Shown piece after piece: positions 7,661 through 16,649 of a DNA stretch of 64,000 bases. The notes beneath the pieces are model-generated. The model did no database searches and was not told the origin of the DNA. It was given only the letters and a program-made list of their open reading frames with translations. Position numbers and translations under genes: made by a program. Position 1 is the stretch's first letter; the number at the start of each line of letters is the position of its first letter. The stretch is from positions 124,001 through 188,000 of the forward strand of contig NZ_BNBB01000008.1 in assembly GCF_014654615.1 (NCBI RefSeq), given 5' to 3'. The stretch comes from Streptosporangium violaceochromogenes. GTDB lineage: Bacteria; Actinomycetota; Actinomycetes; Streptosporangiales; Streptosporangiaceae.

Positions 7661-9832
7661 TCACGCCTTTTCGAGGTATTCGGCGCGATCGTCGGCCAGG
7701 AGCCGGTCGATCTCCGTCCGCAGGCCGGGGTGCTCCGCCAGCGCGGGATCGGCCTCCAGCAGGGCCTCGGCGTCGAGACGCGCGGCGTGGATGACCTCCT
7801 CGTCGCGCAGGAGCTGGAGCATCTTCAGCGACGACCTGCGCCCCGACTGGGCCACGCCGAGCACGTCGCCCTCGCGGCGCTGCTCCAGGTCGACGCGGGA
7901 CAGCTCGAACCCGTCGAGGGTGGAGGCCACCGCGTCGAGACGCTCGCGGGCCGGAGTGCCGCCCGGGGAGTCGGTCACCAGCAGGCACAGCCCCGGCAGG
8001 CCGCCCCGGCCCACCCGGCCGCGCAGCTGGTGAAGCTGGGAGACCCCGAACCTGTCGGCGTCCATGATGACCATGACCGAGGAGTTGGGCACGTCGACGC
8101 CGACCTCGATGACCGTGGTCGCCACCAGGACGTCGACCTCGCCCCGGCCGAAGGCCCTCATCACCTCGTCCTTCTCCTCCGGCGGCAGCTTGCCGTGGAG
8201 CACGGCCGTGCGAAGACCCCGCAGCGGCCCCTGGGACAGGGTCTCGGCCACCTCCAGCACCGCCAGCGGCGGGCGCCGCTCGTCGTCGTCCTTCGACAGG
8301 TCGCCCTCGTCTCCCTCCAGGTCGCCGATACGCGGGCAGACGACGTAGGCCTGCCGGCCCAGCTCGACCTCCTCGCGCAGCCGGCCCCAGACGCGGTCGA
8401 GGAAGTGCGGTTTCTCGGCGGCGGGCACCACGTGCGTGGTGATCGGCGCGCGGCCCGCGGGCAGCTGGGAGAGCGTGGAGACCGTGAGGTCGCCGAAGAC
8501 CGTCATGGCGACGGTGCGCGGGATCGGCGTGGCGGTCATGACCAGCACGTGCGGACGGCCGCCGCCCGCCTTCTCCCGAAGCGCGTCGCGCTGCTCGACG
8601 CCGAACCTGTGCTGCTCGTCGACCACGACCAGGCCGAGATCGGCGAAGCGTACGTGCTCTTGGAGGACCGCGTGGGTGCCGACCACGATCCCGGCGGCGC
8701 CGGAGGCCGCGTCGAGCATGGCCGAACGGCGGGCCGCCGCGCCCAGCGAGCCGGTGAGCAGGGCGACCGCCGTGCCGCCGAACATCCCCCCGGTGGCCAG
8801 GTCGCCGAGCATCGCCGAGATCGACCGGTGGTGCTGCTGGGCGAGCACCTCGGTGGGCGCCAGGAGCACGGCCTGCCCTCCGGCGTCGACCACCTGGAGC
8901 ATGGCCCGCAGCGCGACGACGGTCTTGCCCGCGCCCACCTCGCCCTGCAGCAGCCGGTGCATGGGGTGGGCGGCGGCGAGGTCGGCCGCGATCTCCTCCC
9001 CCACCGCGCACTGCCCCTCGGTGAGCGCAAACGGCAGGCGGGCGTCGAAGCCGGCGAGCAGCCCGTCACCGCGCGGGGGCCGGGGGGTCGCCGCCCAGGA
9101 GGCCGCGGCCATCCGGCGCTGCAGCAGCACCGCCTGAAGCAGGAGCGCCTCGTCGAACTTGAGCCGCCTGCGGGCCCTGCCGACGTCGGCGTGGTCGCGA
9201 GGCCGGTGGATCGCCAGCAGGGCCTCGGCCAGGCCGGCGAGCCCGTGCCGGGAGCGCAGGTCGGCCGGAAGGGGGTCGTCGAGGGGCTCCAGGGTGTCCA
9301 GGAGCACCCCCAGCGCCCTGCGGACGGCCCAGGGCGTGACGTCCTTGCCCGCGGGGTAGATCGGCACCAGCGCCGAGGCGAACTCCTCGGCGTTCACCTC
9401 GGCCTGGTCGAACATCTCGAACTCGGGGTGGGACAGCTGCCACCTGCGCTTGTCGCCCTGGCCGAACGCGCCGACCTTGCCGGCGAACATGCCCCGGGCG
9501 CCGGGCCGCAGCCGCGACTCGGCGATGTGGGAGGCCCTGCCGAAGAACGACAGATAGATCTTGCTCTTGCGGCCGTCGACGACCTCGACCTCCAGCCAGG
9601 TGCCGCCCTTGTTGCGCATCGGCCTGCGCATGGCCCTGGTCACCTCGCCCACCACGGTGACGTGCTCGTCGGGCCGCAGGTCGTCGAGGTCGGTCAGCTC
9701 GCCCCGCTCGGCGTATCTCCGGGGGTAGTGCCGCAGCAGGTCGCCGACGGTGCGCAGGTCGAGGACGCTCTCCAGCAGCCTGGCGGTCTTGGGGTCAAGC
9801 GCCTTGGTCAGCGGCTCGTCGAAGCTCGTCAC
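7661..9832 (-). CDS. recG: ATP-dependent DNA helicase RecG
   Basis: A 723-residue branch-migration helicase acting on stalled forks and Holliday junctions. The N-terminal OB-fold wedge region (about residues 55-150) is followed by two RecA-like lobes. Walker A is GEVGAGKT, the DEAD-type Walker B is DEQH, followed by RFGVEQR, and the helicase VI region is QLRGRVGR. The GTG start is at 9832. The gene is monocistronic with rpmB divergent and 339 bp upstream. Confidence 0.96.
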   Translation of the reverse strand: MTSFDEPLTKALDPKTARLLESVLDLRTVGDLLRHYPRRYAERGELTDLDDLRPDEHVTVVGEVTRAMRRPMRNKGGTWLEVEVVDGRKSKIYLSFFGRASHIAESRLRPGARGMFAGKVGAFGQGDKRRWQLSHPEFEMFDQAEVNAEEFASALVPIYPAGKDVTPWAVRRALGVLLDTLEPLDDPLPADLRSRHGLAGLAEALLAIHRPRDHADVGRARRRLKFDEALLLQAVLLQRRMAAASWAATPRPPRGDGLLAGFDARLPFALTEGQCAVGEEIAADLAAAHPMHRLLQGEVGAGKTVVALRAMLQVVDAGGQAVLLAPTEVLAQQHHRSISAMLGDLATGGMFGGTAVALLTGSLGAAARRSAMLDAASGAAGIVVGTHAVLQEHVRFADLGLVVVDEQHRFGVEQRDALREKAGGGRPHVLVMTATPIPRTVAMTVFGDLTVSTLSQLPAGRAPITTHVVPAAEKPHFLDRVWGRLREEVELGRQAYVVCPRIGDLEGDEGDLSKDDDERRPPLAVLEVAETLSQGPLRGLRTAVLHGKLPPEEKDEVMRAFGRGEVDVLVATTVIEVGVDVPNSSVMVIMDADRFGVSQLHQLRGRVGRGGLPGLCLLVTDSPGGTPARERLDAVASTLDGFELSRVDLEQRREGDVLGVAQSGRRSSLKMLQLLRDEEVIHAARLDAEALLEADPALAEHPGLRTEIDRLLADDRAEYLEKA

Positions 9833-10171
9833 CCCACGTTTTTACCGCGTCCGGACGACAGAACCGCCACGACGCACCTCGACCGGCCCGCCCGGCGGGC
9901 CCGGTACGGTTCTCCTCCGCGTACACCCTCGCCGGCCGCGGGCGACGGGCACCACGCCGGGGCCGGGGGCCGGCGCGCCCACCGGCCGGGTCCGCCGATG
10001 CGCTACGGTTGCCTCTCGGAGATTGCCCCGTCCGGTCGGTCACGACGCCGTGTGTTGGCATGCACGGCCGGACATCGGATATCCTCGTGTGGCCAGCCGG
10101 TCGTCCCGGCGCGCCCGATGACCGCCTGTCAGAGGCGGATCGAGCCTCTCGACTGATCTAAGGAGCGAACC
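9833..10171. other. Divergent recG/rpmB intergenic region
   Basis: A 339-bp spacer with no convincing open frame. It must hold the divergent recG and rpmB promoters. AAGGAG at 10160-10165 is the rpmB ribosome site, and TATCCT near 10080 is a possible -10 element for rpmB. No clear operator was found. Confidence 0.5.
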
Positions 10172-10357
10172 GTGGCTTCCGTCTGCGACGTTTGCGCTAA
10201 GAAGCCGACTTTCGGCAACAACGTCTCCCACTCGCACCGCCGCACCCGCCGCCGCTGGAACCCGAACATCCAGCCCGTGCGCGCAGTGGTGAACGGCACG
10301 CCGAAGCGGCTGAACGTTTGCACCTCCTGCATCAAGGCGGGGAAGGTCACCCGCTAG
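10172..10357 (+). CDS. rpmB: 50S ribosomal protein L28
   Basis: A 61-residue large-subunit protein that begins with GTG after AAGGAG. The sequence [16 protein letters not shown]...[16 protein letters not shown] is diagnostic of L28. Cysteine pairs CDVC (residues 5 and 8) and CTSC identify the zinc-binding form. In organisms that also carry a zinc-free paralogue, expression of the two often depends on Zur; no paralogue is in this window. Confidence 0.97.
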   Translation: MASVCDVCAKKPTFGNNVSHSHRRTRRRWNPNIQPVRAVVNGTPKRLNVCTSCIKAGKVTR

Positions 10358-10368
10358 TCAGACCTCCA

Positions 10369-10406
10369 CGACGGCCCGCCGCCCCGACCGGGGCGGCGGG
10401 CCGTCG
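10369..10406. terminator. Bidirectional terminator, rpmB / thiD
   Basis: A perfect 17-bp inverted repeat (CGACGGCCCGCCGCCCC and its complement) around a GACC loop. It lies 12 bp after the rpmB stop and 30 bp past the convergent thiD stop. Confidence 0.8.
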
Positions 10407-10436
10407 CGTTCCCCCGCGCCCCTCCGGGGCGGCCTC

Positions 10437-11231
10437 CTACCTCCAGGGCCAGGCGTGGTCCACCGGGCCGATGCCGGCGCCCAGGGCGAACCCGTGGGCG
10501 ATGGCTCCGGTGACGTACTGCTTGGCCTTCTCCACCGCGGCCGGAACCTCCTCGCCGAGGGCCAGATGGGAGGCGATGGCGGAGGCGAGGGTGCAGCCGG
10601 TGCCGTGGGTGTGGCGGTTGTCGTGGCGGGCGGCGGTGAAGCGGAACACACGGGTGCCGTCGGTCAGCAGGTCCACCGGCTCGCCCGGCAGGTGGCCCCC
10701 CTTGATGAGCGCCCAGACGGGCCCCAGGTCCAGGACGGCGTCGGCGGCGCGGCGCATGTCCTCCTCGTCCTCCACCTTCACACCGGTGAGCTGGGCCACC
10801 TCCCACAGATTGGGGGTGACCACGGTGGCCGTCCGCAGCAGCAGCGACCTCACCGTCTCCACCGCCTCGGGGGCGAGCAGAGTGTCGCCGTGCTTGGAGA
10901 CGCCCACCGGATCCACCACGACGGGGGCCTCAACCCGCGCCAGCACCTCGGCCACCGTCTCCACCAGCGTGGGCGAGGCCAGCATCCCTGTCTTGACCGC
11001 CTGAACCCCGATGTCGTCCAGGACGGAGTCGAGCTGCGCGCGGACCGCCTCGGGGGGAAGCTCCCAGTACCCCTGCACACCCAGCGAGTTCTGGGCGGTC
11101 ACCGCCGCGACGACGCTCATGCCGTGCACTCCGAGGGCCAGCATCGTCTTCAGGTCGGCCTGGATGCCCGCACCGCCTCCCGAGTCGGAGCCGGCGACGG
11201 TCAGTACGCGAGGAGGGGTCGAATCGGTCAT
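10437..11231 (-). CDS. thiD: Hydroxymethylpyrimidine/phosphomethylpyrimidine kinase
   Basis: A 264-residue ribokinase-fold enzyme that phosphorylates HMP and HMP-P for thiamine synthesis. The N-terminal substrate motif [17 protein letters not shown], the [15 protein letters not shown] strand and the anion-hole/catalytic motif [12 protein letters not shown] are all present. The start at 11231 follows a GGGGG element; an ATG 12 nt upstream is less likely. thiL, the last step of thiamine pyrophosphate synthesis, lies on the same strand with one unrelated gene between. No TPP riboswitch was seen. Confidence 0.95.
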   Translation of the reverse strand: MTDSTPPRVLTVAGSDSGGGAGIQADLKTMLALGVHGMSVVAAVTAQNSLGVQGYWELPPEAVRAQLDSVLDDIGVQAVKTGMLASPTLVETVAEVLARVEAPVVVDPVGVSKHGDTLLAPEAVETVRSLLLRTATVVTPNLWEVAQLTGVKVEDEEDMRRAADAVLDLGPVWALIKGGHLPGEPVDLLTDGTRVFRFTAARHDNRHTHGTGCTLASAIASHLALGEEVPAAVEKAKQYVTGAIAHGFALGAGIGPVDHAWPWR

Positions 11232-11254
11232 GCCCCCATCCAACCAAACCCTGG

Positions 11255-12319
11255 TCAGACCACCACGCAGTCACCCTGGGTGCTCTGGCAGGTTCGCGGT
11301 GCCCGCGCCCGGCCGTAGGCGTTGAAGGTGACGACCAGCTTCTCGCCCGCCTCCAGGGTGCGGGCGGGCTCGATCACCAGGGTGTCGCCGGTCTGCCTCC
11401 AGCCGGCTCCCCTGACCGAGGTGACCTCACCGCCGACCGGCAGGCTCAGCGTCACGCCGTCGAGCGCCTCGCCCGCGGCGACCACCAGCTGGGCGGTGTA
11501 GGCCGGGCCCTTCTCCTTGACCACGTCGAATCCCAGCGTGACCGTCGCACCCCCGGAGACGACGGCGGGCTCGGCCGACGCGCTCGGGTCGGCCGGGGGG
11601 TCGGAGACGGGAGGATCGGTGGGGGCGGCCGGCGTGCGCGGCCGGGTGTCGGAGATGACGGCCTCCTCCGTCATGGTGGGGGCCGGGCCGGGCTCGCCGG
11701 TGGGGCGGGCCGAGGGACTGCGGCGCGGGGCGGGGGCGCCCGTCGGTCTCGGGGCGGGCCTGGCCCGCATGGTGGGGTCGGCGTGCCGCGGGGTCGTCAC
11801 GGGCGCGGGCGCGGAGGGCAGGTCGGTCTCGCCCTCGGACTCCGCCCTGCGTGTGGGCGGGGGTTCCTCCGCCGGCTCGGTGAGGGCGATGTACGGCTCG
11901 GGCTGGTTCGAGGCCGCGGCGAGACATCCCGCCACCGGGCAGTCGGTGGCCGAGCTCGCCGGGTCGCTCACCATCTGGATGCCCGCCACGGTCCCGCCGG
12001 CCACCATGGCCACCGCGGCGACGGCGAGCAGGACCGGCTTGAGCCGGCCTCTGGACCCGCGCCTGTCCTCGGGCCAGACCGGCTCGGACAGCTCGGCCGT
12101 GGTGGACCATCCCGACCCCAGGAACCCCGTGGGGGGTTCGGTGATCGCCGACTCCTCCGGGCGGAGACGACGGCCGACCGTCTCCCGGGGAGTGCTCGTC
12201 GATGCGTCGGCCGGCTCGCGGGGGGTGTCCGGCGGGGTGTCGGACTCCGGAGCGGTCTCCGGCTCGTGTTTCCCCCGGTTACGACGGGCGTCTTCCCCAT
12301 GTGCACCATGGCGGCCCAT
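11255..12319 (-). CDS. Single-pass membrane protein with Pro-rich linker and CBM2-like C-terminal domain
   Basis: A 354-residue protein starting at the ATG at 12319 after GGAAGGGG. The layout is a charged cytoplasmic N-terminus (about 105 residues), one transmembrane helix ([20 protein letters not shown], about residues 113-135), a 130-residue Pro/Thr/Ala/Ser linker with a C-P-V-A-G-C pair, and a C-terminal beta domain of about 100 residues. That domain ([19 protein letters not shown], a single Trp, C-Q-S-T-Q-G-D-C end) resembles bacterial cellulose-binding CBM2 folds. Function is unknown; the placement between thiD and thiL does not imply thiamine metabolism. Confidence 0.72.
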   Translation of the reverse strand: MGRHGAHGEDARRNRGKHEPETAPESDTPPDTPREPADASTSTPRETVGRRLRPEESAITEPPTGFLGSGWSTTAELSEPVWPEDRRGSRGRLKPVLLAVAAVAMVAGGTVAGIQMVSDPASSATDCPVAGCLAAASNQPEPYIALTEPAEEPPPTRRAESEGETDLPSAPAPVTTPRHADPTMRARPAPRPTGAPAPRRSPSARPTGEPGPAPTMTEEAVISDTRPRTPAAPTDPPVSDPPADPSASAEPAVVSGGATVTLGFDVVKEKGPAYTAQLVVAAGEALDGVTLSLPVGGEVTSVRGAGWRQTGDTLVIEPARTLEAGEKLVVTFNAYGRARAPRTCQSTQGDCVVV

Positions 12320-12416
12320 GTCGCCCCTTCCTTTAGGGAACTCTGACCGCCCAACTTCATACCAGTTTCGTAACCCTTTGTGGCAAAGATATCTGATGTA
12401 ACAAGAGTGGCAAACG

Positions 12417-13373
12417 TCACTTCCGGAAGTGGTCCCAGCCCCCCGCCGTGGGGGCGCGCCCCGGAACGCGCACCCCCTCACCGGCGACGACGCGACCTAT
12501 AACGGTCCAGGGCGGCGGAAGCCGTACGCCCTCCGGGAAGGTCGCGGCGAGCGCGTGATCCTCCCCGCCCGAGAGCATCCACTCCAGTGGGTCGGCGCCG
12601 AGCAGCCGGGCGGCCTCCCGGAGCGGGTAGGGGATCGTGAACGCCTCGGGCACGAGCGCGAGCCCCACCCCGCCCGCCGTGGCGAGGTGACCGAGGTCCT
12701 GGAGCAGGCCGTCGCTGACGTCGAGCATCGCGGTCGCCCCGAGTTCGGCGGCCCGCGGGCCGCAGGCGTAGGGCGGCCGCGGGCGGCGGTGCGCCTCGAC
12801 GAGCTCCGCCGGGCCGGTGCGGCCCGCGGAGAGCAGCGCGAGGCCCGCGGCGGCGTGGCCGAGCCTTCCGGCCACCGCGACCACGTCGCCGGGACGCGCC
12901 CCCGAACGGGTCACCGGCTCACGCCCGCCCAGGTCCCCCAGAGCGGTGACCCCGATCACGACCAGGTCGCAGCGGGCGATGTCGCCGCCCGCCACACTGG
13001 CGCCGACGAGGTCGCACTCGTCGCGGAAGCCGTCGGTGAGATCGTCCAGCCAGGCCGCGGCCGCGTCGGCGGGCAGGCCGAGGCCGACCACGATGCCGGT
13101 GGGGTCGGCGCCCATCGCCACGACGTCGGAAAGGTTCTGCGCGGCGGCCTTGCGGCCGATGTCGTAGCCACTGGACCAATCACGGCGGAAGTGCCTACCC
13201 TCAAGCAAGAGGTCAGTCGTGACGACGACCCGCCCATCAGGAGCCTTCAGCACCGCGGCGTCGTCCCCGGGACCGAGAAGGACGGTCCCTCCCTGTGGCA
13301 AGCGTCCGGCAATACGAGCAATAACTCCGAATTCGCCGAGATCTCCGACTGTGATGACGCACCTCCCGTTCAT
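12417..13373 (-). CDS. thiL: Thiamine-monophosphate kinase
   Basis: A 318-residue kinase making thiamine pyrophosphate from thiamine monophosphate. It shows GPGDDAAVL (metal binding), TTDLLLEGRHF, the helix AAAQNLSDVVAMGADP, and the C-terminal MLSGGEDHALAATFP motif. The ATG at 13373 has no ribosome site, whereas GGGAGG occurs inside the frame exactly 6 nt before an ATC codon (Ile7 of the ATG form). The conserved N-terminus (ITVGDLGEFG) begins at that ATC, so an unusual ATC start is possible. The gene is divergent from the Lrp-type gene with 51 bp between. Confidence 0.93.
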   Translation of the reverse strand: MNGRCVITVGDLGEFGVIARIAGRLPQGGTVLLGPGDDAAVLKAPDGRVVVTTDLLLEGRHFRRDWSSGYDIGRKAAAQNLSDVVAMGADPTGIVVGLGLPADAAAAWLDDLTDGFRDECDLVGASVAGGDIARCDLVVIGVTALGDLGGREPVTRSGARPGDVVAVAGRLGHAAAGLALLSAGRTGPAELVEAHRRPRPPYACGPRAAELGATAMLDVSDGLLQDLGHLATAGGVGLALVPEAFTIPYPLREAARLLGADPLEWMLSGGEDHALAATFPEGVRLPPPWTVIGRVVAGEGVRVPGRAPTAGGWDHFRK

Positions 13374-13424
13374 CACAGGGTACGGTGGCCCTCCGGCACT
13401 GATCCAATCGCCCGGGAGGACGTG

Positions 13425-13658
13425 ATGGTGCAGGCCTACATCCTTATCCAGACCGAGGTGGGCAAGGCGGCCAACGTGGCCGGGCAGATCGCCGCGATCT
13501 CCGGTGTCACACAGGCCGAGGACGTCACCGGCCCCTACGATGTCATCGTCCGCGCCGAGGCCCGGAACGTGGACGACCTCGGCAAGCTCGTGGTGGCCCA
13601 GATCCAGGCGGTGGAGGGCATAACGCGCACGCTCACGTGCCCCATCGTCCACATCTGA
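13425..13658 (+). CDS. Stand-alone Lrp/AsnC ligand-binding (RAM) domain protein
   Basis: A 77-residue protein consisting only of the C-terminal effector-binding domain of Lrp/AsnC regulators, with no helix-turn-helix. The pattern MVQAYILIQTEVGKA...VAGQIAAISGVTQAEDVTGPYDVIV is characteristic. GGGAGGA lies 5 nt before the ATG; an adjacent GTG at 13422 is too close to it. Stand-alone RAM proteins assemble into oligomers that bind amino acids. The gene leads a two-gene unit with the DUF3515 lipoprotein 16 bp downstream. Confidence 0.9.
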   Translation: MVQAYILIQTEVGKAANVAGQIAAISGVTQAEDVTGPYDVIVRAEARNVDDLGKLVVAQIQAVEGITRTLTCPIVHI

Positions 13659-13674
13659 GGCTCCCGGAACCGAG

Positions 13675-14124
13675 ATGTCACACCGCTTCACCCGCCGGAC
13701 GGCCTGCGCCCTCCTCCTGGCGCCGGCCCTGGCGGGGTGCGGCGGCGCGGTCCGCGTGGACCCGCCCGTCCCCCGGGGACCGGCCGCCGCCGCCTGCGAG
13801 GCGCTCGGCGGACGCCTCCCCGGAAGGCTCGACGGGCTGGAGCGGGGGGAGTCGACGCCCGCCTCGCCGTATGTGACGGTGTGGGGACAGGGCCGGATCG
13901 CCCTGCGCTGCGGCGTTCCCCGCCCGCCGACGATGGAGGCCACCGCGCGGGTGCCGGAGATCGACGGGGTGGCGTGGTACGCCGACCCCGCCCGGCCGGC
14001 GCTGTTCACCGCGATCGGCAGGGTGGCCTACGTCGAGGTGACGATCTCCCGCGAGCACGTTCCGGAGAACGTGCTGGTCGACCTCGCGGCCCCCATCAAG
14101 GCGGCGCTACCGCAGACCGGGTGA
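13675..14124 (+). CDS. DUF3515 family lipoprotein
   Basis: A 149-residue protein with a signal peptide ending in the lipobox L-A-G-C (Cys21), so it should be lipid-anchored on the outer face of the membrane. The downstream domain (ACEALGGRLPGRLDGLERG...VWGQGRIALRCGVPRPP...VAWYADP) matches the actinobacterial DUF3515 family of unknown function, which is commonly found between Lrp-type and ddl genes. Its 3' end overlaps the 3' end of the convergent ddl gene by 18 bp. Confidence 0.88.
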   Translation: MSHRFTRRTACALLLAPALAGCGGAVRVDPPVPRGPAAAACEALGGRLPGRLDGLERGESTPASPYVTVWGQGRIALRCGVPRPPTMEATARVPEIDGVAWYADPARPALFTAIGRVAYVEVTISREHVPENVLVDLAAPIKAALPQTG

Positions 14125-15216
14125 CCGCTCCAGAGCGAGCCGGATCAGCCGGTCGACCAGCTCGGCGTAGGACAGGCCGGTGGCCGCCCACAGCTGCGGC
14201 GCCACCGACATCGAGGTGAAGCCGGGCATCGTGTTGATCTCGTTGAGGATCAGCCGCCCGTCGGGGGTGTAGAAGAAGTCCACCCGGGCCAGCCCCTCGC
14301 AGCCCAGCGCCTCGAAGGCCCGCACCGCCATCGCCCGCAGGTCCTCGGTCACCTCCGCCGGGATGTCGGCGGGCACGGCCAGGGACATGTCCTGCCCGAT
14401 GTACTTGGCCGCGAAGTCGAAGAACTCGTGGTCCCCCTCGATCAGCACCTCACCCGGCAGACTCGCCCTCGGAGGCTCGTCGCCCGGCGACTCCAGCACC
14501 GCGCACTCGATCTCACGGCCCACGACGGCTGCCTCGACCAGCACCTTGGGGTCGTGCTCGCGGGCGAGGTCGACGGCCCTCTCCAGCTCCCCCAGATCGC
14601 GCGCCTTGGAGATGCCCTGGCTCGAACCGGCGCGGGCGGGCTTGACGAAGACCGGCCAGCCGAGATCCTGGACCTCCTTGAGCACCCGGTCGCGGTCGAT
14701 CCGCCAGTCACGGTCGCGGACGACGACGTACGCTCCCACGGGCAGGCCGGAGGCGGCGAGCACCGCCTTCATGTAGCCCTTGTCCATGCCGACCGCACTG
14801 GCCAGCACCCCCGAGCCGACGTAGCGGACCCCGGCCATCTCCAGCAGCCCCTGAATCGTGCCGTCCTCGGCGAACGGCCCGTGCATCACGGGGAAGACGA
14901 CGTCGACCCGGCCGAGCTCCACCGGGATGCCTCCGGCGTCGTAGGTCACGAGCGAGCCGCCACCGGGCGGGAGCGCCAGCCCGGCGCCCCCCACGTCGAC
15001 CGCGGGAAGCTCGCCGCCCTCGATGGCGTAGCACTGGTCGCCGGAGGCGAGCACCCACCGTCCGTCCCGGGTGATCCCCACGGCGACGACCTCGTACCTG
15101 GACCTGTCGATGGCGTCCAGCACGCTCCCCGCCCCGAGAATGGAGACGGCGTGCTCGGAGTTACGCCCACCGAAGACGATCGCGACCCGCGGCCGGGTTT
15201 CATGCTGTTCGCTCAT
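14107..15216 (-). CDS. ddl: D-alanine--D-alanine ligase
   Basis: A 369-residue ATP-grasp enzyme that makes the D-Ala-D-Ala dipeptide of peptidoglycan. It shows VAIVFGGRNSEHAVS at residues 11-25, VFPVMHGPFAEDGTIQGLLE, GSSQGISK in the ATP-binding loop and the metal site LNEINTMPGFTSMS. The ATG at 15216 gives the normal family length. The Tyr in the omega-loop (FAAKYIGQ) is consistent with a D-Ala-D-Ala rather than D-Ala-D-Lac ligase. The gene is convergent with DUF3515. Confidence 0.95.
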   Translation of the reverse strand: MSEQHETRPRVAIVFGGRNSEHAVSILGAGSVLDAIDRSRYEVVAVGITRDGRWVLASGDQCYAIEGGELPAVDVGGAGLALPPGGGSLVTYDAGGIPVELGRVDVVFPVMHGPFAEDGTIQGLLEMAGVRYVGSGVLASAVGMDKGYMKAVLAASGLPVGAYVVVRDRDWRIDRDRVLKEVQDLGWPVFVKPARAGSSQGISKARDLGELERAVDLAREHDPKVLVEAAVVGREIECAVLESPGDEPPRASLPGEVLIEGDHEFFDFAAKYIGQDMSLAVPADIPAEVTEDLRAMAVRAFEALGCEGLARVDFFYTPDGRLILNEINTMPGFTSMSVAPQLWAATGLSYAELVDRLIRLALERSPGLR

Positions 15217-15227
15217 GATGACCGAAT

Positions 15228-16529
15228 CTACCTTCCCCGGGGGGTGATCCCCGGTGTCGGACGCGCCTGTCTTCCCGATGCGAGAAGGGCGTCGAGGGCC
15301 GCGGTGACGTCCACGATGAGGTCCTCGGCGTCCTCCAGCCCGATGGAGAAGCGGACGGCCGCGGCCTCGACCCCGGAGCCCGCGTTCAGCTGCGGATGGC
15401 CGGTGGAGGCCACGTGGGTGACCTTGGTGCGGGTGCCTCCGACCGAGGGCGCGGGCGAGGCGAGCCGGAGGCCGTCGGCCAGCGCCACCCCCGCGTCGTA
15501 GCCGCCGTGCGGGGTGACCGTCACGCAGGCCCCGTACCTGGTCCCCTCGGGGCCCGCGTCGAACAGGCGCCTGGCGAGCTGGTGGCCGGGGTGGCCCGGC
15601 AGGCCCGGGTAGTCGACCCGGCGCACGGCGGGGTGCTTGGCCACGGCGGCGGCGAACACCATCGCGGTGGAGCACATCCTGCGCATCCGCAGTGGCAGCG
15701 TCGCCAGACTCCGGCGGAGCAGGAACGCCTCGTCCGGCGAGAGCGCGCCGCCGGTGTCGAGGCGGACCTCGCCGAGCCTGGCGATCAGGTCGGGGCGGCC
15801 GACCACGACACCGCCCACGCAGTCGTCGTGCCCGCCGAGGTAGCCGGTCGCGGAGTGGACCACCAGGTCGGCACCGTGTTCGAGGGGGCGGCACACGACC
15901 GGGGTGGCGAAGGTGGAGTCGACCACCAGCAGGGCGCCGGTCCTGCGGGCGACGCGGTAGAGGCCGCGGATGTCGGCGACGGACATGGCCGGGTTGGACA
16001 GGGTCTCCGCGTAGATGATCTTCGTGTTGGCCCGGAGCCCGGCGTTGACCCGGCCGAGGTCGCCGTAGTCCGTGAAGCTCGCGCTGACGCCGAACCGGGA
16101 GAGCACGTTGGTGATCAGCGAGTACGTCCCGCCGTACATCGGGGCCGGGGCCAGGATGTGGGCTCCGGCGCGCAGGAAGGTCATCAGGACGGCCGTGACC
16201 GCGGCCATCCCGGACGCGAACGCCTGCCCGCCCACGTCCTCGGGTGCCGCGGCGCCCTCCAGCGAGGCCACCGCCGCGGCGAAGGCGGCGGTGGTGGGGT
16301 TGTCCGCCCGGCTTCGGCCGGGGGCCGGGGCCCTGCCGTCGCGCGGCCCGGCGTGTTCGGCGCGTCCGGCATCGTCGGCGTGGTCGATGTGATCGGCGTG
16401 GTCACCGAGGCTCCAGGCGGAGCCGCGCCACACGGGAAGGCACAGCGGGGTCGGTTGAGGGGCGCTCAGAGGAGGCAGGTGCACCGATCGGGTGTTGTCA
16501 CCCTTTCGCCTGCGCATGTGTGGGTTCAC
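15228..16529 (-). CDS. Cys/Met-metabolism PLP-fold protein lacking the PLP lysine (probable pseudoenzyme)
   Basis: A 433-residue relative of cystathionine gamma-lyase/synthase. Core family elements are present: NPTTAAFAAAVASLEGA, FASGMAAVTAVLM, the glycine-containing YGGTYSLITNVL region, VVDSTFATPV with the PLP-pyridine Asp, and a C-terminal RFSIGLEDAEDLI. The Schiff-base motif, normally S-A-T-K-Y, reads S-A-T-G-Y (GGC codon), so the PLP lysine is missing. The N-terminal phosphate-binding Y-S-R element also reads R-S-R. The N-terminus holds a His/Asp/Ala-rich low-complexity stretch (residues 43-56). It could be a non-catalytic homologue or a decaying gene. It starts with GTG and lies in the gpsA-ddl row. 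Confidence 0.8.
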   Translation of the reverse strand: MNPHMRRRKGDNTRSVHLPPLSAPQPTPLCLPVWRGSAWSLGDHADHIDHADDAGRAEHAGPRDGRAPAPGRSRADNPTTAAFAAAVASLEGAAAPEDVGGQAFASGMAAVTAVLMTFLRAGAHILAPAPMYGGTYSLITNVLSRFGVSASFTDYGDLGRVNAGLRANTKIIYAETLSNPAMSVADIRGLYRVARRTGALLVVDSTFATPVVCRPLEHGADLVVHSATGYLGGHDDCVGGVVVGRPDLIARLGEVRLDTGGALSPDEAFLLRRSLATLPLRMRRMCSTAMVFAAAVAKHPAVRRVDYPGLPGHPGHQLARRLFDAGPEGTRYGACVTVTPHGGYDAGVALADGLRLASPAPSVGGTRTKVTHVASTGHPQLNAGSGVEAAAVRFSIGLEDAEDLIVDVTAALDALLASGRQARPTPGITPRGR

Positions 16530-16649
16530 CGAATCCGCGCCGAGGATGCTCCGGTCTCCGGCCGGAGGGTCACGGCGCTTCCCTCCCTCAAGGCGTCGGT
16601 GGGGGCGGATGGCTGGAAAGCCTCGATGAGGCCGAGGCCGCGGAGCGCG

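Noticed and set aside
7337..7700. Pro/Ser-rich frame VTQGEADRRDREPFR... downstream of recG
   Set aside because: It continues antisense into recG, is low complexity and lacks a convincing end or domain.
7169..10156. A 995-codon open frame on the + strand opposite recG
   Set aside because: It is the antisense shadow of recG; GC-rich third positions of the real gene suppress stops in the other strand. The translation has no conserved motif.
10437..13373. Search for a thiamine pyrophosphate riboswitch near thiD and thiL
   Set aside because: No CUGAGA-type core or suitable leader length was found upstream of either gene.
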